Below are positions 17,825 to 26,666 of a DNA stretch of 64,000 nt, piece after piece. Position 1 is the stretch's first letter, and each line of letters starts with the position of its first letter. The DNA is from an uncultured Collinsella sp. (lineage in GTDB: Bacteria > Actinomycetota > Coriobacteriia > Coriobacteriales > Coriobacteriaceae). Location of the stretch: NCBI GenBank assembly GCA_900549715.1, contig URPK01000010.1:16615-80614 (forward strand), given 5' to 3'. The notes beneath the pieces were generated by a model, which was not told the origin of the DNA, made no database searches, and saw only the letters and a list, made by a program, of their open reading frames with translations. The translations under genes and the position numbers were made by a program.

Positions 17825-17854
17825 AAACACATGTTCTTATCGAATACCTGTTCG
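17825..17854. promoter_or_regulatory. Two LexA-like (SOS) boxes
   Basis: AAACACATGTTCT (17825-17837) and CGAATACCTGTTCG (17841-17854) both match the Gram-positive/actinobacterial LexA box (CGAAC-N4-GTTCG) with one or two changes. They lie just upstream of the polymerase start codon on the minus strand. Confidence 0.7.
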
Positions 17855-17884
17855 ATAATACCTGCTTGCGCGGACACCGTCAAA

Positions 17885-17960
17885 ACCTGCCAAAAAGGGA
17901 CAGGTTAATTTTGGTAGGTAAAGCGTTTGACCTGCCAAAACAAACCTGTCCCTTTTTGGT
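17885..17960. repeat. Paired palindromic element (AAAAAGGGACAGGTT family)
   Basis: A copy of CCTGCCAAAAAGGGACAGGT with a TTTTGGTAGGT end (17885-17919) is followed by an inverted near-copy (17930-17959). Together they form a long imperfect hairpin. A third copy lies at 60216-60250. It looks like a REP doublet located between the polymerase and pgi promoters. Confidence 0.75.
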
Positions 17961-18084
17961 CGGTTGCCGTTTAGGGGCGGATTGGCAACGCTCGCTGATT
18001 GTAGTCTTGACCTGCGCTAGAATAGTGGCATCTGAATATCCGGGCGCGCATGGAGGTGTGCGCCCGCATGCTGAGGAGGACTTT

Positions 18085-19779
18085 ATGGCAACTGTTGCCG
18101 CACCTATCGACGCTACGTCGACCGCCGCTTGGAAGGCGCTCGAGGCTCATCAGGAGAAGCTCGAGGCCGAAGGTATCGACCTCAAGGCCTGGTTCGCCGC
18201 CGATGCCGAGCGCGTGAACAAGCTGAGCTTTGACGCCGGTGACCTGCACTTCGATCTGTCCAAGAACCTGGTGACCGATGAGACCGTCAAGCTGCTGTGC
18301 GATCTTGCCCGCGAGGTGAAGCTCGAGGAGCGCCGCGACGCCATGTTCTCCGGCGAGCACATCAACACCACCGAGGACCGCGCCGTCCTGCACACCGCGC
18401 TGCGCCGTCCGGCGAGCGAGAAAGGCCAGCTCATCGTTGACGGCCAGGACGTCGTCGCCGACGTGCACGAGGTCCTCGATCGCATGTATGCTTTCGCCGA
18501 GCGCGTGCGCTCCGGTGAGTGGAAGGGCGTTACCGGCAAGAAGATCGAGCACCTGGTGTCCATCGGCATCGGCGGCTCCGATCTGGGCCCGGTCATGGCT
18601 TACGAGGCTCTGCGCCCCTATGCCGACGCCGGTATCGACTGCCGCTACATCTCCAACATCGACCCCAATGACCAGGCCGAGAAGCTCAAGGGTTTGGATC
18701 CCGAGACCACGCTCGTGATTATCGTCTCCAAGACCTTCACCACGCTCGAGACCCTCACCAACGCCCGCGAGGTCAAGACCTGGATGCTCGAGCAGCTCAA
18801 GGCCCAGGGCGCCATCGACGGCTCCGATGAGCGGAACGCCGAGGCCGTGGCCAAGCACTTCGTTGCCGTCTCCACTGCACTCGACAAGGTCCAGGCCTTC
18901 GGTATCGATCCGGCCAACGCCTTCGGCTTCTGGAACTGGGTCGGCGGCCGCTACTCCGTCGACTCCGCCGTGGGCCTGTCGCTGATCGTCGTGCTCGGCC
19001 CCGAGCGTTTCCAGCAGTTCCTCGAGGGCTTCCACGCCATCGACGAGTACTTCTGCAACACCCCGCTCGAGAACAACGCCGTCGCGCTGATGGGCCTGCT
19101 CAACGTCTGGTATGTCAACTTCTTCGGTTCCAAGAGCCACGCCGTGCTGCCGTACTGCCAGTACCTGCACCGTTTCCCGGCCTACCTGCAGCAGCTCACC
19201 ATGGAGTCCAACGGCAAGCATGTCCGCTGGGACGGCAGCGCCGTGACCTCCGACACCGGTGAAATCTTCTGGGGCGAGCCCGGCACCAACGGCCAGCATG
19301 CCTTCTACCAGCTGCTGCACCAGGGCACCGTGGTGGTTCCGGCCGACTTCATCGCCTTCGCCAACACCGCCAACCCTGCAACCGACAACGGCCAGGACGT
19401 GCACGAGCTGTTCCTGGGCAACTTCCTGGCCCAGACCAAGGCGCTCGCCTTTGGCAAGACGGCCGATGAGGTGCGCGCCGAGGGCACGCCCGAGCAGATC
19501 GTCCCGGCTCGCTGCTTTGAGGGCAACCGTCCGACGACCTCGATCTTTGGCGACACGCTGACCCCGTTCGCGCTCGGCGAGCTCATCGCCCTGTACGAGC
19601 ACATCACGTTTGTCGAGGGTACGGTCTGGGGCATCGACTCCTACGACCAGTGGGGCGTTGAGCTTGGCAAGCAGCTTGCCAAGCAGATCACCCCTGCCTT
19701 CCACGACGATGCCGCCAAGGCCGAGCAGGACGCTTCGACCCAGGCGCTCATCGAGTTCTATCGCGCGCACCGTAAGTAG
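18085..19779 (+). CDS. pgi: Glucose-6-phosphate isomerase
   Basis: A 564-residue enzyme interconverting glucose-6-phosphate and fructose-6-phosphate. Family signatures are the phosphate-binding [11 protein letters not shown] near residue 160, [13 protein letters not shown], the catalytic region [11 protein letters not shown], and ESNGKHV. It is longer than many bacterial PGIs but in range for the eukaryote-like class (about 550). The start at 18085 follows GAGGAGG; the frame is open far upstream but that part is non-coding in composition. Codon bias is strong, suggesting high expression. Confidence 0.96.
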   Translation: MATVAAPIDATSTAAWKALEAHQEKLEAEGIDLKAWFAADAERVNKLSFDAGDLHFDLSKNLVTDETVKLLCDLAREVKLEERRDAMFSGEHINTTEDRAVLHTALRRPASEKGQLIVDGQDVVADVHEVLDRMYAFAERVRSGEWKGVTGKKIEHLVSIGIGGSDLGPVMAYEALRPYADAGIDCRYISNIDPNDQAEKLKGLDPETTLVIIVSKTFTTLETLTNAREVKTWMLEQLKAQGAIDGSDERNAEAVAKHFVAVSTALDKVQAFGIDPANAFGFWNWVGGRYSVDSAVGLSLIVVLGPERFQQFLEGFHAIDEYFCNTPLENNAVALMGLLNVWYVNFFGSKSHAVLPYCQYLHRFPAYLQQLTMESNGKHVRWDGSAVTSDTGEIFWGEPGTNGQHAFYQLLHQGTVVVPADFIAFANTANPATDNGQDVHELFLGNFLAQTKALAFGKTADEVRAEGTPEQIVPARCFEGNRPTTSIFGDTLTPFALGELIALYEHITFVEGTVWGIDSYDQWGVELGKQLAKQITPAFHDDAAKAEQDASTQALIEFYRAHRK

Positions 19780-19810
19780 GATTCGCTGCGAAAACTAACG
19801 CATAGCCGAC

Positions 19811-19845
19811 AAGGGCCCGTATCCGTTGGGATGCGGGCCCTTTGC
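19811..19845 (+). terminator. Intrinsic terminator after pgi
   Basis: AAGGGCCCGTATC pairs with GATGCGGGCCCTT around CGTTGG. Confidence 0.8.
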
Positions 19846-20016
19846 TATCTGGATAGAATGGAATGTATCGGGAGGCGCCTCGACGGGCATCGCAATCGTC
19901 GAAGGCACGCCGTTCATGTTTGGGACAATATGACATTTTTCCCGTTGCAAACAGCGCCGCCGTGGGTGTTCTGTATGATGGCTCAGACAAGGTTGCTCAA
20001 TGACAGGGAGGCATAT

Positions 20017-20859
20017 ATGGCAATCAGAGCCATCGCAATGGATATCGACGGTACGCTCACCAACGACCAAAAGGTCATCAGCCCGCGTACGCGCGAGAAA
20101 CTGCTCGCGGCGCAGGAGTCGGGCATTAAGCTCATCTTGGCTTCGGGTCGTCCCGCATGGGGGCTGCATGCCTTGGCGCAGGAGCTCGACCTTCAGAACC
20201 ATGATGGTCTGCTAGTTGCCTTTAATGGCGCGCACGTCGTCGATGCCCAGACCGACGAGGTACTGTTCGATCAGGCTATGCCTGCCGACGAATTGCATCG
20301 CCTGATTGATCACCTGCGTAATTTTGACGTGATCCCTATGATTTCGCTTGGTCGCGATTTGCACGTCGAGGACTCGTACCATTGCATGATCACGCTGTCT
20401 GACGGCTCGCAGAAGAATATCGTCAAGTATGAGCGCGACGCGTGCGATCTTAAGATTCGCGAGGTGGAGAGCCTGCATGAGGTCGCTGATGCTTATCCCG
20501 TGGACAAGCTGCTGACGGCGGGCGATCCGACCTACCTGCAGGCGCATCACGAGGAGATGTATGCGCCCTTTAAGCAGACGCTTTCGGGCATGTTTACGGC
20601 TGACTGGTACTTTGAGTACACGGCGCCCGGTATCGACAAGGCCCGCGCGCTCGAGGGTGCCCTGCCCAAGCTCGGCATCGATGCCAGCGAGGTCGTCTCG
20701 TTTGGCGACGGCCAGAACGACAAGTCCATGATCGAGTGGGCTGGTACCGGCGTCGCCATGGGTAACGCTGTCGATGAAGTCAAGGCCGTGGCCCAGATGG
20801 TGACCGCCAACAACAACGAAGACGGTATCGCGGTAGCACTTGACCAACTGCTGGGTTAG
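20017..20859 (+). CDS. HAD-superfamily (Cof-type) phosphatase
   Basis: A 280-residue class-IIB HAD phosphatase. Motif I is MDIDGTLTND (residues 8-17), motif II ILASGRP, motif III Lys in GIDKARAL and motif IV GDGQNDKSMIEW. The cap sits between motifs II and III. Substrates are usually sugar phosphates, and the specific one is not evident. The start at 20017 follows CAGGGAGG. The next HAD gene starts 63 bp downstream in the same direction. Confidence 0.9.
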   Translation: MAIRAIAMDIDGTLTNDQKVISPRTREKLLAAQESGIKLILASGRPAWGLHALAQELDLQNHDGLLVAFNGAHVVDAQTDEVLFDQAMPADELHRLIDHLRNFDVIPMISLGRDLHVEDSYHCMITLSDGSQKNIVKYERDACDLKIREVESLHEVADAYPVDKLLTAGDPTYLQAHHEEMYAPFKQTLSGMFTADWYFEYTAPGIDKARALEGALPKLGIDASEVVSFGDGQNDKSMIEWAGTGVAMGNAVDEVKAVAQMVTANNNEDGIAVALDQLLG

Positions 20860-20922
20860 AATCGCCGATAGTGCATGGTTCGGGCGTCCGCTTGCGGGCG
20901 CCCTTTTGTTAGGGAGGGTGCC

Positions 20923-21582
20923 GTGTCCGCATTTCCGTTCGACGCCGTTATCTTTGACATGGACGGCGTCATTGTCGATACCGAGTATTACTACCTGGGC
21001 GAGACTGCCGCGTTTGCCAAGGAGCTTGGGTTGAATCTGACCCAAGAGGAGTTGAACGGGCAGGTTGGTACCTCACATCAGTTCTTCCTGCATATGCTGG
21101 TCGATTGGTTTGAGCGCGCCGGTAAAGGGCACTTCACTGGCGAGGAAGCATTGGCCCGTTGGGACGAGTGGGCGCATAAGCGTCCGCGTGACTACCAGGC
21201 TTTGATTAACCCGGGCGCTGTGGATACGATTCGCGAGCTGCCGCGCCGCGGCGTTCGCGTGGCGCTTGCCAGCTCGTCTCCCATGGATAGCATCGAGGAA
21301 GTACTCAATGCATGCGGGCTGTCGGATGCCTTTGAGTATGTGGTGAGCGGAGAGCAGTTTAAGGAGAGCAAGCCCGAGCCCGACATCTACCTGCATGCGC
21401 TGGACCTGTTGGGGCTGCCTGCGGTCCGTTGCTGCTGCGTTGAGGATTCGGTGCCTGGCATCACTGCCGGCAAGCGTGCCGGCCTGACGGTCATTGCCAA
21501 GCGCGAGGAGCGCTTTGGCTTTAGCCAGGATGCCGCGGACAAGATCATCGACCAGCTGCCGGAGCTGCTCACGCTTTCTTAG
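20923..21582 (+). CDS. HAD-superfamily hydrolase, beta-phosphoglucomutase-like
   Basis: A 219-residue class-I HAD protein. Motif I FDMDGVIVDTE at residue 10 has the nucleophile Asp and the general acid/base Asp. The SSSPM and KESKPEPDIYL segments hold motifs II and III, and VEDSVPGITAG is motif IV. The order fits beta-phosphoglucomutase or a related phosphatase. It starts with GTG behind AGGGAGG. It is probably transcribed with the Cof-type gene, although a weak hairpin (GGGCG/CGCCC) sits between them. Confidence 0.88.
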   Translation: MSAFPFDAVIFDMDGVIVDTEYYYLGETAAFAKELGLNLTQEELNGQVGTSHQFFLHMLVDWFERAGKGHFTGEEALARWDEWAHKRPRDYQALINPGAVDTIRELPRRGVRVALASSSPMDSIEEVLNACGLSDAFEYVVSGEQFKESKPEPDIYLHALDLLGLPAVRCCCVEDSVPGITAGKRAGLTVIAKREERFGFSQDAADKIIDQLPELLTLS

Positions 21583-21666
21583 GAGCGCGGTAGTTGCGCG
21601 TTTTTCGGGTCTGGTGAGTAAATAGCCGACATTTTGGTGCGACACCTAGCATACTTTAAGCTAATG

Positions 21667-21705
21667 CGGGCTTAAGGACTTGTTGAATGCCCTTAAGCCC
21701 GTTTT
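21667..21705 (+). terminator. Intrinsic terminator
   Basis: CGGGCTTAAGG (21667-21677) pairs with CCTTAAGCCCG (21691-21701), followed by TTTT. It separates the HAD gene from the GntR regulator. Confidence 0.85.
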
Positions 21706-21732
21706 AGACTTAATTGTGCTTGGAGAGGGTAT

Positions 21733-22476
21733 ATGCCACCGACTGAAGGGCTAACTGACGGTAAAGCAGCGATACCGCTGTACCAACAGGTTATCGATAT
21801 CATCAAAAACGAAATCAACTCCGGTGCATACAAGGCAGGTGCGCGGATACCCAACGAATTCGAATTGGCTGAGAGCTATAAAGTTGGCCGCGTTACCGTG
21901 CGACGCGCTATTGAGGAGCTCGTCCAACAGGGCTATCTAACGAAGCGACAGGGGAAAGGCACGTTTGTCAATGCCCCCAAGCTCAAGCGCAAGATTCGCC
22001 AGAAGGATGACGTCCAGAGTTTTTCGGACGCATGTCGCGTTAACGGAATGGAACCGGGGGCGCGTGTCATTTCGAGAAAGATACTGCCGGCGGATTCCAC
22101 CGAGGCACAGTTCTTTGGTGTTGCCGTTGGAACTGACTTGATCTGCGTTGAGCGCGTGCGTACTGCCGATGGCGTCCCTGTCATGCTCGAGAACAACATA
22201 TATGTTTACGAGGACAACGCCTATCTATCAACGGCACCTCTATCTAACCAATCCATTTTTGAGTTCGTGCGCAACCGGACGGGCCGCACGCCCGCGTTTA
22301 CCGACCCATGCACGCTTGAGATCGCGTGTGCGTCGCCCGAGGTCGCTCGGTTGTTGGCAGTTCCCGTTGGCGAACCCTTGTTTTATATGGAAGCCTTCTT
22401 TTTCGATGAGCAGCGGCGGCCGTTTATCATCGGTCGTCAGCGGATCGTTGGGTCTCGCTACGTTTTTGACATCTAG
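21733..22476 (+). CDS. GntR-family (HutC/UTRA) transcriptional regulator
   Basis: A 247-residue regulator. Its N-terminal winged helix (PLYQQVIDIIKNEINSG and VGRVTVRRAIEELVQQG) is followed by a UTRA effector-binding domain (from about residue 90 to the end). UTRA proteins bind small ligands such as sugar phosphates or amino-acid derivatives. It sits directly upstream of the ten-gene catabolic cluster and in the same direction, so it is the likely local regulator. A 9-bp-arm palindrome at 22630-22652, in front of the transporter gene, is a candidate operator. A terminator lies between regulator and cluster. Confidence 0.9.
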   Translation: MPPTEGLTDGKAAIPLYQQVIDIIKNEINSGAYKAGARIPNEFELAESYKVGRVTVRRAIEELVQQGYLTKRQGKGTFVNAPKLKRKIRQKDDVQSFSDACRVNGMEPGARVISRKILPADSTEAQFFGVAVGTDLICVERVRTADGVPVMLENNIYVYEDNAYLSTAPLSNQSIFEFVRNRTGRTPAFTDPCTLEIACASPEVARLLAVPVGEPLFYMEAFFFDEQRRPFIIGRQRIVGSRYVFDI

Positions 22477-22490
22477 GACATTGCGTATGA

Positions 22491-22522
22491 AAGCGCCCGG
22501 TGGATCATCTCACCGGGCGTTT
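22491..22522 (+). terminator. Intrinsic terminator after the GntR gene
   Basis: CGCCCGGTG pairs with CACCGGGCG around GATCATCT, followed by TTT. Confidence 0.8.
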
Positions 22523-22629
22523 CCATACCGTTCACGGCGCAAACGCAACCGTTCAACCGCGTTGCGGCAATCAGTTTGAAATTATCTTGATGACGAGAAA
22601 AGCTGCTGGTAACCTATAGAACGTCATAG

Positions 22630-22652
22630 AACGTTTGCCTTGTGCAAACGTT
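22630..22652. promoter_or_regulatory. Candidate operator of the catabolic cluster
   Basis: AACGTTTGC and GCAAACGTT form a perfect 9-bp inverted repeat with a 5-bp centre, 42 bp upstream of the transporter start. A direct repeat ATAGAACGT overlaps its left side. It is a plausible binding site for the GntR protein encoded just upstream. Confidence 0.5.
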
Positions 22653-22694
22653 GAAGCGAGATGCGATGCAGTCTCGAGTTCTTTGGAGGTATCT

Positions 22695-24158
22695 ATGTCA
22701 GATACGAAGGCGAAGAAGACAAACAGACGTTTTAAGTTCAAATTACCGCATGTCTATACGATCATGTTCTTGCTGATCGTTGTCTTTGCGGTCTTGACTT
22801 GGATCGTTCCCTCTGGTCAGTATCAGCGCAAGACGATTTCGACAGCGGCGGGCGAGCGTGAAGTCGCCGTTGCTGGAACCTATGAACAGGTCGATAAGAA
22901 CTACACCGATTCCGAGACCGGCGAGACCATCAATTTGGGGCAGGATATCTTCGCGGTCCTGCAAGCGCCCACTAAGGGCATCCAGGAGGCTGCCGACGTC
23001 GTTGCGTTCGTCTTATTGATTGGCGGGTCGTTCGCAATCATCACCAAGACCAACGCTTTGAATGCCGGCATGAGCCGTGTGATTAAAAAGCTCAAGAACA
23101 AGGACATCCTCATCATTCCCATCACGATGACGTTGCTGTCCATTTGCGGCACCACGTTTGGTATGTCTGAGGAAGCCCTGCCGTTCTATGCCATCTTCAT
23201 TCCCATCATGATGGGTATCGGTTATGACTCGATGACGGCATTCATCATCTGCTTCCTTGGTCCTAACCTGGGATATTGCGCTTCGACCATCGATCCGTTT
23301 AATGTTTTGATCGCCCAGGGCATCATTGGCATCGAGGGCAATCCGCAACTGTGGCTGCGCGCCGTTTCTTGGGTCATCTTCACTGCCGTCGGTATCGCAT
23401 GGGCCATGCGCTACGCCATGCGCGTCAAGAAAAACCCCGAGTCGTCCATTACGTACGAGGACGATAAGCTCAAGCGTATCGAGTTTTCCGTGACCGATGC
23501 CTCCATCGAGGAAGAGTTCACTACCCGTCAGAAGCTCGTGCTTATCGATTTTGCTTGCGGTATGGGCATTATCGTCTGGGGTCTTGTTACCCAGGGTTGG
23601 TACATGAATGAGATTTCCGCCGTGTTCCTTGGCATGGGCTTGCTTGCCGGTATCCTGGGCGGTCTTGACCAGCAGACGATTGCTGAGGAGTTCGTTAAAG
23701 GTCTCGCCGACTTTGCGTACGCCGCCATCGTTATCGGTATCGCTCGCGGTATTCTGGTCATCGCCGAGGGCGGCATGATCATCGACACCATCCTCCAGGC
23801 GCTCGCTACTGCGCTCGCCGGTGCACCCGCCGCCGTCTACACCACGTTTATGTATATCGTCCTTGGCCTGCTCTCTTTGCTGGTTCCCTCGAGTTCTGGC
23901 CTGGCGGCACTCACCATGCCCGTTATGGGCCCCCTGACCGAGCTCATGGGCCTCAATCCCGAGGCGGCCGTTACCGCGCTCCAGTTTGCCAACCAGACCA
24001 TCAACACCATCAGTCCCGTGGCGGGCATGACGGTTGCCGGCCTTGGCGTGGCTAAGATTTCGTTTGGCCAATGGTGGAAGACCATTTGGAAGTTCTTCAT
24101 CTTCATGGTCGTCTTTGGCCTGATCGTAACTGCAATTTCTGGCATGCTTCCGGCGTAG
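22695..24158 (+). CDS. YfcC-family membrane transporter (ArcD/DcuC-like)
   Basis: A 487-residue integral membrane protein with about 12 hydrophobic segments. The N-terminus (HVYTIMFLLIVVFAVLTWIVPSGQY) and the FVLLIGGSFAIITKTNALNAGM, GMSEEALPFYAIFIPIM and SSSGLAALTMPVMGPL segments are typical of YfcC proteins. The family includes carriers of carboxylates and basic amino acids, and substrates are mostly unproven. It starts the cluster and probably imports its substrate, which then would not be phosphorylated on entry. The start at 22695 follows TTTGGAGGT. Confidence 0.87.
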   Translation: MSDTKAKKTNRRFKFKLPHVYTIMFLLIVVFAVLTWIVPSGQYQRKTISTAAGEREVAVAGTYEQVDKNYTDSETGETINLGQDIFAVLQAPTKGIQEAADVVAFVLLIGGSFAIITKTNALNAGMSRVIKKLKNKDILIIPITMTLLSICGTTFGMSEEALPFYAIFIPIMMGIGYDSMTAFIICFLGPNLGYCASTIDPFNVLIAQGIIGIEGNPQLWLRAVSWVIFTAVGIAWAMRYAMRVKKNPESSITYEDDKLKRIEFSVTDASIEEEFTTRQKLVLIDFACGMGIIVWGLVTQGWYMNEISAVFLGMGLLAGILGGLDQQTIAEEFVKGLADFAYAAIVIGIARGILVIAEGGMIIDTILQALATALAGAPAAVYTTFMYIVLGLLSLLVPSSSGLAALTMPVMGPLTELMGLNPEAAVTALQFANQTINTISPVAGMTVAGLGVAKISFGQWWKTIWKFFIFMVVFGLIVTAISGMLPA

Positions 24159-24167
24159 GTGGTTGTG

Positions 24168-25751
24168 ATGTCTGATCGTTTGACGGTCCTGACGTCTAAG
24201 AGCGTCTTTACCGGTACGGGGGACCTGCCGTTTGAAGGTTTCGTAGCAGTCCGTGACAATCGAATTGAGGCGGTTGGCACCAAGTGTGAGGCAGCTTCGT
24301 ATTTGACCCAGGCGGACGAGGTAGTTGACCTGGGCGACCGCACCGTCATGCCTGGCCTGATCGATGTACATACCTTCTATACAGGCTGGGCGCTGCGGAC
24401 GTTGGGGTCTGATCTGTCCGGCATCGCCGATGCCAAAGAGGCCGTGTCGCTCTTGCGTGCATGGAAAGAAGATCATCCGGATTGCGCGGCGGCTTTTGGC
24501 CGCAACCTGCCCGAAACGTTGGCATCGGATGCCGAGAACGCAAATACGGCGGCTGTGTTTGACGATTGTTTTGGCGATATCCCTGTCGTCTGCTTTACAC
24601 CGGGTGCGGAGACCTGCGTTCTCAATGCTGCCGCCAGTGCGCGATACGGCTTCACGCCCCAGGCGTGCTATGCCGAGAAGATCTGGCGCATGATGAGCGA
24701 TTTCCTCGCGCTGCCCGAGGTACGTGCGGGGTATTCGGACTACATGAGCATGCTTAACGAGCGCGGCGTTACCGCCATCAAGGAGATGGCGTTTGATGAC
24801 TACTACGGTTTTGCCGACGAAATGGCTCGCCGTGAAGAATCTGGCGAGCTGACGGTTCGCGTCTCTATGATGTCGCAGCCGGTGGGTGCCGGTGCAAATC
24901 TGTCGTATGCTCGCGAGGCACGAGAGCGCTTCCGGGGACCGTTCGTTCGTTTTTCTGGCTTCAACCGTATGACCGATCGCGGCGTATGGGCGGGGCTTGC
25001 CGAGATGATTGACCCCTATGAGGACGCGGCCGATGCGGGGGCTGCCGGCAAGACGGTTGTCGAGGAGCCCGAGTGGGATCTGATTGAGAACGAGCTGCGC
25101 GCAATTGATGCTGACGGCTTCCGATATTCTTTGCATTGCCAGGGCGATGGCGCCGTTCGTCGCACCGTGGCACTCTATGCCTCGCTGCCTCGAGACGAGC
25201 ATGGACGGTTGCTTCGCCGCCATGCGATTACCGATCTCGAGAACTCTGACCCGACCGATCTTGTCGAGTTTGGCAAGTTAGGTGGAATTTGCGAGGTCTA
25301 TCCGCAGATTCTGACGCTGGACCGGCGCGAGGATTGCCTGTCGATGATGCGTCGACAAATTGGCGAGACGCGACTTTTGCACAGCTGGAATCGCCGCGGC
25401 ATGGAAGATTCCGGATGCACGGTGTGCTGTGGTACGGATTTGCCACTGCTGATTCCGAGCCTGGGCGAGTCAATCTACAGCGCGTGCGGTGGATACTTCG
25501 ACGATGGACTGCCCGTGAATGAGGCCAACGCGCTGACGCTTGTCGAGCTCTTGCGTGCTTGGACTGCCGGGGGCGCGTACGATCTGATGCGCGAAGACGA
25601 ACTGGGTACGCTTGAGGTCGGCAAGCTTGCCGATATCTGCGTGCTCGATCGGGATGTGTTCGACCTCGATTATCGCGACGCACGCGATCTTTCGGTTGAT
25701 ATGACGATGTCGGACGGACAAATCGTGTTCGATCGAAATAAGGAGGCATAA
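24168..25751 (+). CDS. YtcJ-like amidohydrolase with atypical metal ligands
   Basis: A 527-residue protein with the amidohydrolase-3 layout: N-terminal beta sandwich, PGLIDVHTF at residues 62-70, LHCQGDGAV near 322, RHAITDLEN near 351, GTDLP near 422, and a C-terminal GTLEVGKLADICVLDRD strand. In YtcJ-type enzymes the first motif is normally HxH and the third IEH; here they read HTF (Phe70) and ITD (Asp356), so two usual metal ligands are replaced. Hydrolysis of an amide or carbamate of the imported compound is a guess. A GTG at 24159, directly after the transporter stop, is an alternative start. Confidence 0.82.
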   Translation: MSDRLTVLTSKSVFTGTGDLPFEGFVAVRDNRIEAVGTKCEAASYLTQADEVVDLGDRTVMPGLIDVHTFYTGWALRTLGSDLSGIADAKEAVSLLRAWKEDHPDCAAAFGRNLPETLASDAENANTAAVFDDCFGDIPVVCFTPGAETCVLNAAASARYGFTPQACYAEKIWRMMSDFLALPEVRAGYSDYMSMLNERGVTAIKEMAFDDYYGFADEMARREESGELTVRVSMMSQPVGAGANLSYAREARERFRGPFVRFSGFNRMTDRGVWAGLAEMIDPYEDAADAGAAGKTVVEEPEWDLIENELRAIDADGFRYSLHCQGDGAVRRTVALYASLPRDEHGRLLRRHAITDLENSDPTDLVEFGKLGGICEVYPQILTLDRREDCLSMMRRQIGETRLLHSWNRRGMEDSGCTVCCGTDLPLLIPSLGESIYSACGGYFDDGLPVNEANALTLVELLRAWTAGGAYDLMREDELGTLEVGKLADICVLDRDVFDLDYRDARDLSVDMTMSDGQIVFDRNKEA

Positions 25752-25752
25752 G

Positions 25753-26604
25753 ATGTCTGAATCCAAACCGACGCTGCGCCGCGAACAGATTGCGGGCATG
25801 AATATCCACTACATCATGTGGTCGCTCGATTACTTCCTTGATGTGCAGCAGCGTTTGGGCTTTGAGTCCATTGAGCTGTGGTGTGCGGAGCCGCATGTGA
25901 CGCTCGACCACACGGGCTACTTTGAGGCTGAGGTCCTGGCGAAAAAGGCTGCAGACCGTGGGCTTAGGTATCGTACTCTGTGCCCCGAGAATGTTGTCTA
26001 TCCTTGGCAGTACTGCGCACGCAAACCGCTGCATGAACAGCGCAGCCTGGCGTACTTTAAGCACGGCATTGAGCTTGCCGAGGTACTTGGGTGCGACCGT
26101 ATGTCCGTCAACTCGGGCTGGGGCGACTGGGACGAGGACCGCGAGGAAGCCTGGAAGCGCAGCCGCGAGCACTTGTCTATTCTGGCGGAGTATGCCGGTG
26201 AGCACGGTCTGGTGCTTACGATGGAAAGCCTGCGTCCCGAGGAGAGCAACCTTGTAACGACGGTTTCCGATGCGAAGCGCATGATTGACGAGGTCGCGAG
26301 CCCGTACTTACAGCCCATGGTTGATACAACCGCGATGGGCGTTGCGGGCGAGACGCTCGAGGACTGGTTTGCCGCCTTTGGTGATGGGGCAATTCACGAG
26401 ATGCACTTTATCGACGGTGACCCGTATGGCCATCTGGTGTGGGGCGATGGCAAGCACGATATGGACGCCTTCGTCGCCACGCTTAATGCCCATGGTTTCG
26501 ATGGCATGCTGGGCCAGGAAATCACGGACGGGCGTTACTACGATGACCCGGCGGCGGCAGATGCCAAGAACATGGCCGCATTCGAGAAATATCTGATTGA
26601 CTAA
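25753..26604 (+). CDS. Xylose-isomerase-like TIM-barrel epimerase (FrlC-like)
   Basis: A 283-residue sugar isomerase/epimerase of the AP-endonuclease-2 fold. Metal-binding acids are recognisable in LTMESLRPEESN, PMVDTTAM, EMHFIDGDPYGH and GMLGQEITDG. In the fructoselysine operon FrlC epimerises psicoselysine, and the presence of FrlB-like and PfkB genes next to this one makes an analogous role attractive. The sequence alone would also fit tagatose or other ketose epimerases. It begins one base after the stop of the amidohydrolase gene, showing tight coupling. Confidence 0.8.
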   Translation: MSESKPTLRREQIAGMNIHYIMWSLDYFLDVQQRLGFESIELWCAEPHVTLDHTGYFEAEVLAKKAADRGLRYRTLCPENVVYPWQYCARKPLHEQRSLAYFKHGIELAEVLGCDRMSVNSGWGDWDEDREEAWKRSREHLSILAEYAGEHGLVLTMESLRPEESNLVTTVSDAKRMIDEVASPYLQPMVDTTAMGVAGETLEDWFAAFGDGAIHEMHFIDGDPYGHLVWGDGKHDMDAFVATLNAHGFDGMLGQEITDGRYYDDPAAADAKNMAAFEKYLID

Positions 26605-26666
26605 AACAACTATCGGCCACGCAGCCAACGTCATTGATTGCGGACCAAACAAGAAAGGAACTGGAT

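Noticed and set aside
17971..19770. Minus-strand frame of about 600 codons opposite pgi
   Set aside because: Antisense shadow of a conserved enzyme; no ribosome-binding site or family motif.
19831..20016. Upstream extension of the Cof-type phosphatase frame
   Set aside because: It crosses the pgi terminator and lacks homology; the ATG at 20017 has a proper ribosome-binding site and starts right before the DxD motif.
23013..25223. Minus-strand frame of over 700 codons across the transporter and amidohydrolase genes
   Set aside because: It spans two unrelated real genes and reads as a low-complexity antisense product.
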